Source: Ctenosaura bakeri (Eukaryota; Chordata; Lepidosauria; Squamata; Iguanidae). Taken from it: DNA of 64,000 nucleotides. The DNA lies in the NCBI GenBank assembly GCA_948474755.1, contig CAOLHI010001806.1, positions 1 to 64,000 on the forward strand, read 5' to 3'. How positions within the stretch are numbered: the stretch's first letter is position 1; every line of letters begins with the position of its first letter. Both the position numbers and the translations under genes were made by a program. Shown one piece after another: positions 49,492-59,797 of the stretch. The notes below the pieces were generated by a model that was not told the origin of the DNA, made no database searches, and saw only the letters and a list, made by a program, of their open reading frames with translations.

Positions 49492-50792
49492 TTTCTAGCA
49501 GCATTCAAGGTTCATCTGTTCAGGAAGAATGCTGTAGTAAAAGGCCAGTTCCAAGCGCATCATTGTGAAATAAGATTAATTTCTAGCAGCAGTCTTATTT
49601 TGCAATGTTGTCTCTGGAACTGACCTTCTATTGCAATATTTTTCCTGAAAGGAAGAACCTCCAATTAAACATACTTGTGCTAGTTGTTTGATCAACCAAT
49701 AACTTATTATTATGATGAAACTAAGGAGAGAAAACCAAAAAGTTATTAAATTTATTTACACACTGTTTTCCTAAAATAATGTTCATTAAAATGATGCACC
49801 AGCCCGTTCAAATTTTGTTTCCTTAGAAATTTGACTTTTGACTGAACATTATACAAAAAGTTATAGACACATGGATCTATAATGGGAAAGCCATAAATGA
49901 GTGTCTAGATAATCTTCCGTGTATATTCCTGCTTGGGTAAGATTTTGTGGGGTGAATAAATGAATAAATGGTCCAGTGGATCATTCATATCCTGCAAAAT
50001 TAGATAGTTTCACTGTTGCTATCAATTTTAACACTTGACTTAGCAGCCACTTCAAAAGGGGAATTATTTAAGGCATTGCCCTTGCTTAAGAAGAAGAAGG
50101 GAGGAAGCCCTATTTGCGTATTACTACTCTGAAAGACTTTTACAAACAATTTTCTTGTCAAGTGACAGTATTTTTAGATGTTTGATGTAGTTCCCAAAAG
50201 GTGGGTAAAATTGGCAGGTTGCTTTTAAAGTAAAGGGTGCATACCTTTCACATATCAAGAAACAGAGTTAACAATTGTTTCTTGATAATGTTGTGTGAAT
50301 TATGTCTGGTTACCTTGGTGATTGCAGTTTAGATGATGAGAGACTCACATTAACATCCCCCTTGTGTCCTCAGGAGTGGAATGGGAACCAAGGAGGTCCC
50401 TGCTTAAAAATTGGGTGTTCAGATTAGAAATGCTTTTCTTGTGTTAGGTTTATGCAGATATAGTGAGGCTATCTCTTTTTCAGGACAAAATGAAGGTCTG
50501 AAAAATGTGGAAAGCAATGTCTAGAAAAGTCTTTCTTTGATATTCAGACTCTTAAGCAATTACTTCTTTCAGAATCTTTGTGATCTATATCAAATCCTCT
50601 GTGTTTTCTCTGTCTAATAGGAATAAAATATGTGTGCCGTGTTTGTAAAATGTGAACAACTGAAGAAGTAAAGTTTTTAAGGACTTGTAAATCCTTTATA
50701 AAACTCAATATTCATCAGTTGCTATATGGTAGAAACAGTATTAGTAGGTATTCTTGAGAGGTACGTTGGGCTCATAGATGGACATGTAAGTA

Positions 50793-51330
50793 CAGTAGTC
50801 CCTCCATATTCACAAGGGTTAGGGGCACAGAACCCTTGTGAAAGTGGAAAAATCGTGAATACCTCCCACTCCTTGGTTCTTCTCCTGAGCTTCCCCTCCC
50901 ATTCTTTTGCCTCTGGCCCCAGAGTTAGGGGGCGAGGGAGAAAAAAAGCACAGTAAAGGGCTTACTGGTGCTTTCCCCAAAGGGAGAAGAGCAGTTTTTC
51001 CCTTCTAGGGGACTTGTGGTCCCCTAGAAGGGAAAAAGGGAGGGGGAGGAGAAGGAGAGGAAGAGAAAGGAGAGGCAGGAGCAAAGAGAGCACCTGACCA
51101 ATCAACAACCATTACACAACAGAAAGTGCAGCCACGTGGGAGAGAGGACACGCCTTCAGCAGTACGAGAGGGGCTTTGCTCACCCAGAAAAATAATAATG
51201 CCCATTTTAAACATGAGCCTGGCAAGTCTAGAGGTAAGGAATGCAAGGAAAGGGAGAGGGAGGCAAGCATGTGCCTTGCAAATAATCAAATTTGCAAAGG
51301 TCAAACCTGGGAATGTAGAGGGAGGACTAC
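50793..51330. mobile_element. Tc1/mariner-type MITE with internal perfect hairpin
   Basis: It begins after TA with CAGTAGTCCCTCCATATTCAC and ends near GTAGAGGGAGGACTAC. It shares GCAAATAATCAAATTTGCAA with the 30410 copy. The interior is GA/CT-rich and contains an 18-bp perfect inverted repeat. Confidence 0.65.
50995..51037. repeat. Perfect 18-bp inverted repeat, 7-nt loop
   Basis: TTTTTCCCTTCTAGGGGA (50995-51012) and its exact reverse complement (51020-51037) flank the loop CTTGTGG, inside the MITE at 50793-51330. Confidence 0.9.
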
Positions 51331-51730
51331 ATTCATTCATTCATTTAAGATATATCCGTCTTTTATCTTAGTATGGGACTCAAGGGACCTTATAACCATT
51401 TTTTAAAAAGTACAGCTAAAAAAACGTTAATACAAAAGTTAAAAACCAAACCAAAACTCAAATGCCTCCCTAAATAAAAAGGTTGTTATCTGCTGATGGA
51501 AAGACAACAGTGAAGGGCTAACTGGAGCAGCCACCAAAAGGCTATTTCCCATGTCCTCACCAAATGTGCCTGTGATGGTGTTTGGGTTGAAAGAAAGCCT
51601 TTCTCTCCAGCTTTACTTGGTTATGCAGAGATTCTCATACCAGGTGCTGATAATGACAAATGAGTCATTCCCATACTGGAAAACACTGATAAATATGATA
51701 TGAAATGTGATAAAATGTGGGTCTGGCATA

Positions 51731-52090
51731 CATAGAATCATAGAAATGTAGAGTTGGAAGAGACCAGTCCAACCCCCTGCTATGCAGGAACACCCTCAAA
51801 GCACTCCCGACAGATGGCCATCCAGCCTCTGCTTAAAAACCTCCAAAGAAGGAGACTCCACTACACTCTGAGGCAGCAGGTTCCACTGCTGAACAGCCCT
51901 GACCGTCAGGAAGTTCTTCCTGAGGTTCAGGTGGAATCTCCTTTCCTGCAGGTTGAATCCATTGCTCCTTATCAAGCAGCTCCTGGAGTTCCAGATGTGA
52001 CAGGACATGAGTTTACAATTCCGATGAAATTTTTCTCTGTGAAAAATCATAGATCAGACAACCCCTCAAAGCCTCATCTCCAGAGCATTC
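51731..52090 (-). mobile_element. CR1 LINE 3' end
   Basis: The minus strand encodes the conserved CR1 ORF2 C-terminus (NGFNLQERRFHLNLRKNF, then VVESPSLEVFKQRLDG). The + strand from ATAGAATCATAG onward is the reverse complement of the reptile CR1 3' end. It is 5'-truncated with no intact protein. Homology is certain to about 51990 and weaker beyond. Confidence 0.9.
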
Positions 52091-52100
52091 TTCTTAAATA

Positions 52101-52215
52101 TTGTTGTTATAGGGCTTCAAGTTGTTTCTGACTTATGGTGACCCTAAGGCAAACCTATCATGTTTTCTGGGGCTGAAAGTGTGTGATGTATCCAAGGTCA
52201 CGCAGTGTTGCTAAC
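52101..52215 (-). mobile_element. tRNA-related squamate SINE, partial
   Basis: TTGTTGTTATAGGGCTTCAA followed by TGACTTATGGTGACCCTAAGG is the reverse complement of the SINE tail and body. It is truncated at the 5' side and abuts the CR1 fragment. Confidence 0.75.
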
Positions 52216-54633
52216 TGTCCAAATTGTTTTTTTCCCCTGTCTCCAGCACTCCCCATTCAGAGCATTCTATGGGCTGTGGTTGGTTAGCCCAGAAGAGAGG
52301 CTGTACTCCAGAGCTATCTGTCACATGTGCTTCCTAATATCAGTGGTAGTGTTTTATAGCTGACCTCCCACGTTTCATCTGCTTCTTAATGGATACATCA
52401 GCTGCAGTAATGGCTGTACTACAAAGTGAATGAAGAAACTGGCCATTGTAGAAAACAAAATGGTGGACTGGATTGGGTTTTGGTCAAGTCCAGGAGGGTT
52501 CTGTTTGTGATCTTGTATTTATGCCATGACTTCAGCAGCATTACAGCTAAAAGGAATCATGTAGAAGAATGAAGGCCCAGAAATTCATAATTTGTTTAGT
52601 CTCAGTAATACTGGACTTATAATTCCAGTTCCCCCTTGACAAGATACCATATCAGGGAAGTGAAGCTTATCTGAAAGGGCAGCAGATACCAAGCAGATAT
52701 CCAGTCAGCAACCATAATCCCTTTTTGTTGGGCAAACCAGCTAGATTTTGAACAGGAGGAGGAAGAGCCAAGAAAAGTGTGTCCATCTCAGACACAGTAT
52801 GGGGCTACAGCAAGGTCTTTATTGGAGTAGTAGCCCATCTGAGAACCCATTATCTGAAAATAGCTGGGAAACTGGGTTGGGAGCCTGCAGCATTATAAGC
52901 CATGCAATTACTCAGGGCCAGTTTTTGAAACAATCTCTTATCCAGTTGGATCTCTTCTAGTAGGTTTCTCTTAACAATTTCAGATTTTTGGATTGGTTTA
53001 TGTCTGTCTGATTGTTTTATGGATCAGATTACTAATAAACCCTTGGATCCTGAGCATAATTAACATTCTCATTTTCAGCTTAAGACTGTTACCTGCTCAT
53101 TCTATACTCTCTGACAGACCTTACTAACCTTTCAGTAACGAATATGGCTTCCCTCAACTACTGCTTATACACCTCTAGACTTTGACTAGCTAGATTCCAT
53201 GATATTTAAAGTCAGAGCAGACACTCTGCAAATACCCCCTGTCCTCATTTCTCCTTAAACCTGTTTTTCTTCATTGTGTTGAGGTACTTTTCTGTTAGAA
53301 TTTTTGAAGATCTTAGATGAGTTGTTTACACATTTAAGCATCTGATTTTCATTTGAAATAGATCCATTAGCAGGAATTTAAAGGGTGAGTTTAACACTTC
53401 GGTGTCAAAAGTTCTGGTTACAAATCTGTGTTCTACTGATGCAGTTTTTATCATAAGAGTAGTAATTTTAGCTTTCCCTTTGATATGATATCTACTGCCC
53501 TATTGCATACCCTTTGTAGCTCAAGCAATTTCTAGGAAGAACTGGAACAATAACAAAATGTTGTTTTTGTTTCCATCCCCAAATGCCCTTTTGTATTCTT
53601 AATTACAGTGTGTTGCTAGTTATAGACAAGAACATAATTTCCCTTTCTTGTACTGTGCCTAGTGCAGCATGAGGCACTTTATTAATAAGCTTGATTATTT
53701 TAACAATACTTCATATTTTAAAAGAGTTTGCATATAGTATTAACACTCACTGAATTAATGGTGCTTGAAATATTTGTCCAATAGTAACCTGTAATACTGA
53801 ATCAATATGGCTACATGCATTTCTTCTTGCTTAGCTTTTTTTTCCTGGCTGATACCAGAAAAATATGCATGTGTGTATAAATGGAGGGGAAGTCAATATT
53901 TTGAGATCTAAGAATCAAGTAACTCAAATTATGTGTTTTGTAGCACCAGTTCTCTGATCTGAGAAGGGGGTTTAACTTAGATTCATTGCAGAATCAGTCC
54001 CCAGCATCTCCACAGAGGGCTAATGAAGAATGATAGTTGATCCTCTGGAAAGCCATTGACCGGAATTCAGTTCTGACTTAGATATGCAATACATATATCC
54101 TACAATGAAAATATGGAGTGTTTTTGTGCTCCAGTGTTGCTAAATGCCTTTTGGGAAACTTGGTGGCATTTTCACCATGTTTTCTGCCCCTTTCAGTCCA
54201 TTTTGGCCCAAAGAGAGCCTTTTTTTTTTTTTTTAAATGTTAAGAGCAAACAAATTTCCTATTACTTCATGTTGTAAAAAAAGTCCTCTCCCAGACCCCA
54301 AATGGCACACAGGGCCTAAAATGGCAAAACTGCTACCTAGGCCCACAGAAGGCATATTGGTGCATTTTGGGGACTTTTTTTGGTGGGAGCAGGAAGCAGT
54401 GTTGGTTGCTGCCCTCTGAGGTTTCCTGGAAGACTAATGCAGCCCTCCAGCCTCTGATAGTTGCCAGCCCTGATACAGACTGCTAGATAATAGGAATATA
54501 CACAATAGACTAGTATGTGTATATATTGCTAACAATGCAGTTTGGGGGCTTTATGCTTGTCTATCTGGGCAGTTGAGCTTGCAGTTGCATAATTTATGGG
54601 CTGTCATAAGGAGGACTCTGAAACCTCCTAGAG

Positions 54634-54771
54634 CAGTGGTTCTCAACCTGTGGGTCCCCAGATGTTCAAAAACTTCAGCTCCCAGAAGCCCTGAGCATTG
54701 ACCATAGTGGCTGGGGCTTCTGGGAGCTGAAGTCCAAAAACATCTGGGGACCCACAGGTTGAGAACCACTG
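54634..54771. mobile_element. hAT MITE, near-perfect hairpin
   Basis: This 138-bp palindrome has ends CAGTGGTTCTCAACCTGTGG and their reverse complement and is flanked by the perfect 8-bp duplication TCCTAGAG (54626-54633 and 54772-54779). Arms of about 58 bp pair with few mismatches. Its ends match the right terminus of the SPIN-like element at 12308-13644. Confidence 0.88.
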
Positions 54772-54776
54772 TCCTA

Positions 54777-54980
54777 GAGGCTTTCCACATTATACTGTTA
54801 TAGTGCTATTATTCCACTTTCAACATCCTGTGGAATTCTGAGGTTTGTAGTTTACTGAAGCCAAAGAGCCCTCTGGCAGAGAATTCTAAATGTCCCCCTC
54901 CTAAACTGCAAACTCCAGAATTCCACAGGATATTGAAAGTGAAATAATAGCACAATAACAGTGTAGTGCAGAAAGGCCCC
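54777..54980. mobile_element. Palindromic MITE, copy C
   Basis: Same family, from AGGCTTTCCACATTATACTG to AGTGTAGTGCAGAAAGGCC. CCTAG occurs on both sides of the original element. A hAT MITE later inserted at its left edge. Confidence 0.7.
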
Positions 54981-56786
54981 TAGTGTTCCTCACATGGCAC
55001 AGCAGCCCATGATGCTCCTAAAATGGTGCATAGACATACATCCCTTCCTCTCTCCACCAGTCTGGCTGTCCTGTTTTCCCCCTCACAACCCCATGGTGTT
55101 ATACTGGCTCTTAATAAAATCTTGACCTAAACATACTTTTATATATTTACTCTGGGGTAAGTCCCATTGAATTTTATGAGTCTGCCATGTAAGTGGATAT
55201 ACAATTGTACTCTAAATATCTAATGTTTTTAGGTTACTTCCTATCAAGAAGGTCTACCTAGTTCTTTCTGTATATGGCCTTTCAGTGCCAGGTGAGGACC
55301 TTTAAAAAAAAAAAAAGTCCCTTGGCTTTTTGAATATTTTGAAATTTAAAGTTGTTTAACTTTACTCAAGTTTTCTCTCTGTTGATTTTATTCTTTCTAG
55401 CTTGAGCTTTTGGACCTGAGTTTATTGACTTCTGAAGAAAAGTTTCATTAAATAAAGAAATAAATATAACTGTATTGTTATCCATGTTGTGAATCTGTAA
55501 ATTGCCAGAAGATCAGAAGATAAGAGGGGGAAAAAACCCCCTATCTTTCCCAGAGGGCAGAGTGTGGCCTGTACTGACTGTGTTCATATTAGTCTCAAAT
55601 ATAAAAAGTAGGTTACATCTTCTCGGAAGTCACTGGGAGCTAAAATCACATTATGTTCAATGTGACCATCTTGGAGTTTCTAGTGTCTTATGTTGCTTCA
55701 CTCATGTCACAGCTGGGTCCTTTCACACCCTTGGGATGTGAAAAGTGACTCTACTGCCTAGAACCTAATCTGTTGCTAAACAAAGTTGATGTTATTTTCC
55801 CCAGTGATACCTACTTGAAGGTTTTCATAACTTACCGGACTTTTATTGATTGTTTTTCCTTATGAGGACTTGAAAATGGGGTAGTTTTCAGAAAGAGTGT
55901 GCCATTATGCTTTCCTTCTGTAATAATGTTGGTTTTCAAGGACAAGAAGTTTACTCCTGTTTAAGATAAAAACTCTCATTTCAGAGATAAAAAGACAGTA
56001 AAATATACCTAGCAGATATGAAATACTTTTTTAAAAAAAACCCCTACTATGTTTGTAAATAATTCTCTGTTTACACCTTGATATCATACATATATGTACA
56101 TAATTTTTTTCTCTTCTCTTAATGATATTTATATATTTGTGTTTTGTTTTTGTTGTTTTTTTAACTTATTCATGGAATAAAAATAATGAAGCATTAAAAA
56201 AACATTTTTGACTTTTTAAAATTTATTTTTGGGTGTTCTCTCCATTCCGTATTTGAAAAATTGCTGACAACTTTTGATTTTTGAGGGTGAATGTTGTTCC
56301 TACCTTTTGCAATTGCGTCTTGTGAGGCAAGAATTATAGGTCCATATGTACACAATAGATTGAGAGATCTGTGTGAGGAATATTTAGCCCCAAAGAATGT
56401 ATTGTGTACATAAAACAAGCCAGCTGTTGATGGTAATAGTTAAATGTTAGGAGGAGACCTAAATGCTCAGAAATTGATATATGTATATGTCTCAGTATCT
56501 GAATAAAAACAAAAATGCTGTGTTAATTTTCAAAGCTACTTTCAATAGGATCTAAATCAAGGTTGAGTAAGTTGTGAACCACCAAATTGTATAAAACCTC
56601 TCTCTTCCTCAAGATATGTATTGTTTTCTGCTGGAGGCTTCCTGAGAAATTTGCTTTTTTCTGACTAGCTTGGAATGTTCAAACCAGGGAGATGTGTAGG
56701 GCGTGGTGGTGAGCAGTTGAATGGTAGATTGGTTTAGGTTTGCTGGATTGAAAGTGGGCCAGGCAAAGTCTGAAATTGCACTCCTC

Positions 56787-57300
56787 GCCGACTCCTGCCA
56801 CCCACCCCGGGCTTGATCCTGGCGGCAGGAAAAGAGCGAGGAGGGTAGGATCATGTTCCTCACCAACTCCTATTGCCCGCCCTGGCCCCAATCCCAGCAG
56901 CGAGCAGTGGGAAAAGAGCAGGGAGTGTGGAATCACGCTCCCCACCAACTCCCATCACCCACTCTGGGCCCAATCCCGGCAGTGGGAAAAGAGCGGGGAG
57001 CGCGGGATTGTGCTCCTTGCCAACTCCCATCACCCACCCTGGACCTGATCCCGCCAGCAGGAAAGGAGCAGGGAGTGCGAGATCACACTCCTTGCCAACT
57101 CCAATTGCCCATCCTGGCCCCTATCCCAGCAGCAAGCAGCAGGAAAAGAGCAGGGATCGCGGGATCGTGCTCCTTGCCAACTCCCATCACCCACCCTGCA
57201 CCCAATCCTGGTGGTGGGAAAAGAGCAGGGAGTGTGGGACTGTGCTTCTTGCCAACCTTCATCGCCTGCCCTGGGCCCAATCCGCTCTTTTCCCACCTGC
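56787..57300 (+). repeat. Minisatellite with 75/82/75-bp units and 232-bp higher-order period
   Basis: Seven unit starts (GCCAACTCC-like) fall at 56787, 56862, 56944, 57019, 57094, 57176 and 57251, giving spacings 75, 82, 75, 75, 82, 75. The 82-bp units share a 7-bp expansion around CCCAGCAGCGAGCAG and read ATTGCCC where the others read ATCACCC. Each unit contains a GGGAAAAGAGCAGGGAG stretch. The overlapping 231- and 226-codon ORFs are only by-products of the repeat. Confidence 0.88.
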
Positions 57301-57329
57301 TGCCATTACGATCAGGCCAGGGCCAGCAG

Positions 57330-57416
57330 TGGGATGGGGCGCTCCCTACTATCCATGGCTTTCAGTATCCATGGGGGCCCCTGGAACCAATCCCCTGCAG
57401 ATACAAGGTCCTACTG
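57330..57416. mobile_element. Right end of a Tigger-like MITE next to the minisatellite
   Basis: ATCCATGGGGGCCCCTGGAACC followed by GATACAAGGTCCTACTG and TA (57417-57418) is the right end of a Tigger-type element. I did not find its left end; the minisatellite occupies where the interior should be. Confidence 0.55.
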
Positions 57417-58954
57417 TATATGGCTCAGGAGGCTTGTCAAGAAACTTCTTTTATGAACAGACTTTCAAAGACCCTCCATTCCTGTTTGTATATGGCTTTA
57501 CTGTTTCCTGTGCCAATTTGCCTAAATATAGTGGTGAAATTCAGATGAAATAGATAATGGCTAATGCTAACAAAAACTGCTTCCACATCATGCTTTGCAA
57601 ACTTTCTTCAAAGTTGTTCACAGCAGTCATAGTGCTAAACATTGTTTACACAGTTTCAGATGTCACTGCAAACTGTGATTTTGCCAGTAAAGGAGAAGGT
57701 AATGTGTATAAGAGCATGCAAGCCTCTTGTGAACTATAGCTTGGATGATCAGGAACAAGATAACTAAATTGTGACTCATGTTTTCTCTTAGAAGAACTGA
57801 ATCTACAATGTCTTCATCCCATATTCATATTTTTAAGTATTGTGTTTTAATGTACATATTATCTCAAATGCTTTCAGGGGTGAGTGGGGAGTGTGTGACT
57901 TGCATTATACCTCATTTTATGAGATGTACATGTTTAAACATTTCTTTCTTTTGAACCTTTTTTTTTATAATTTAGTACATACTTCAAAACTTTTAATGTA
58001 ATTGTAGGGGAAACTTTTTTAACATTTAAATGCACTTCACTAGATTATTCAGCAGTATTTTTTTAAAATGTAAGTATACATTAAAGTTTTATGTCAAAGA
58101 CTATATTTTGAAACTTTCTCAGGGAAGAGGTTTTAAATGGGATCTATGAATTGGGGCATGAAATGCTGTGATTAGAAATGTACCAAGTGATAGATGATAG
58201 CCCATGTCTGTCATTGTGTGAAATACAAGTGTGTAAATACTTCATGCTTATCATCCTGAAAGATAATCAAGAGATTGACTGTTACTTAATGCATTGTCAA
58301 TCTGAGGCGGGGGGGGGAATCTAACATTGCAAGATTTAATTTTGCAAATCATAACTCATGCATGTATATTTATCATAAGGCCATATTTTTAAGAAATCTC
58401 CTGGGGTTTCTTTTTCCATACTTAGTCACAACTTCCAAGGGTATTTGTTATACAGCTCCACCTACAGAAGATGATATTTAGGTTAGCTCATGTCAATACT
58501 GTCTTGCCTCCAGTTCTGCACCTATAAATATAGTTATTTCAGTTGATAACCTGCCCTGTTTCCATACCCAAGGATGGTTTGCACATTTACTTTCAATGTA
58601 AAAAGGAGCACACTAGAAATTGGAGACATTGAATTAAATATATTTTATACTTAGTGCCCACGGGGTTTAGGACAGGGGTCTGTGCCCTCAGAGGGCAGAG
58701 AGTATGTTTATCTACAAGTTACACAATAACTCTTAGATGGTAAACCGGTACAAAATCTCTCTTCTCTCACTGCCAAAAACTACTTGATGACAACCTAATT
58801 CCTGTTTCTGAAACCCCTTATTGTCATCCTCATTTCCCAAACCAAAGCAGCTTTTGGGTTTGTCATTTTTTACCACTAGATAGTAAGAATAGTTTTTTCC
58901 ACATGCCCAACTGGAAAGAAAAGCAGCATGTATCCACACTATGCATGTAGATCA

Positions 58955-59092
58955 ACAGTTGGAAAGGTTTGGCCATCTAGGGATTTTAGTTTACAACTCC
59001 CATCTGCCCAAAACTTATTAAATAAAAAGTGTCAAAGGGTTGTGAGACTTGTAATCCAAGATATTTGGAGGACCAAAAGTTTCCCAACCCTG
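58955..59092. mobile_element. hAT-like MITE, decayed
   Basis: The ends CAGTTGGAAAGGTTTGGCC and AAAAGTTTCCCAACCCTG are inverted and the core has CAACTCCCATCTGCCC. No clear 8-bp duplication remains. Confidence 0.5.
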
Positions 59093-59192
59093 ATCTAGAT
59101 CTAGTTTAACATTATTTTTCTCCAGTCTTAACAAATGTGGGCCAAATGCTGCTGAAAAATAATACTGGCACAGGAGAGTAAGTTTACCAATG

Positions 59193-59681
59193 CAGTCCTC
59201 CCTCCAGGTTTGTGGATTTGACCTTAGTGAATTTGATTATTCACAAGGCACATGCTTGCCCCCCCTTTTCCGCCTTCCATTCCCTTGCATTCCGCACCCC
59301 AGGTTTACAAGGCTTGTGTTTAAAATGGATTTTCCTTTTGGGCGAGTAAAGCCCCTCCCCTGTTGCTGGAGTCATGTTCTCTCTACTGTGTGGCTGCTGT
59401 GTAATGGCTGCTGGTTGGTCAGGTGCTCTCTTTGCTCTTACCCTCCTTTCTCAGGATGGCAACCAGACATAGTAGAACCTCAGAACTCTGCTCCTCTCTG
59501 TCTGAGGGGAGAGTACTGGTAAGCCATTCACCTTGTCTTCTCCCCTCCCATCCAAGGGCAAGACGCAAAGGGGTGAGAGGGAGGAGCTTTGGGGGGAAAT
59601 TGCAGGGGGGATTATTAATGCTTTTTCCAATTTTGCAAGAGTTCTGCACCCCAAACCCTTGTGAATGTGGAAGGGCTACTG
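59193..59681. mobile_element. Tc1/mariner-type (pogo/Tigger-like) MITE
   Basis: The 489-bp element runs from CAGTCCTCCCTCCAGG to GTGGAAGGGCTACTG, followed by TA. It is in the same orientation as the 22387 copy. Confidence 0.68.
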
Positions 59682-59773
59682 TACTTCAAATATTGTAATG
59701 AGGGAACCTATTCTCAGTCTCTCTGTACCAGGTGATATAGATACATAGCTATAATAATTATAATTACGTTGTT

Positions 59774-59797
59774 ATCATCATCATCATCATCATCATC
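59774..59797 (+). repeat. (ATC)8 microsatellite
   Basis: Eight perfect ATC units followed by GGG. Confidence 0.96.

Noticed and set aside
51754..52131. 125-codon ORF on the + strand
   Set aside because: It is the reverse strand of a CR1 LINE 3' end, whose real coding sense is minus.
56853..57553. ORFs of 231 and 226 codons with Pro-rich repeats
   Set aside because: Both are read from the minisatellite in two frames at once; the higher-order period (232 bp) is not a multiple of three, so no repeat protein is maintained.
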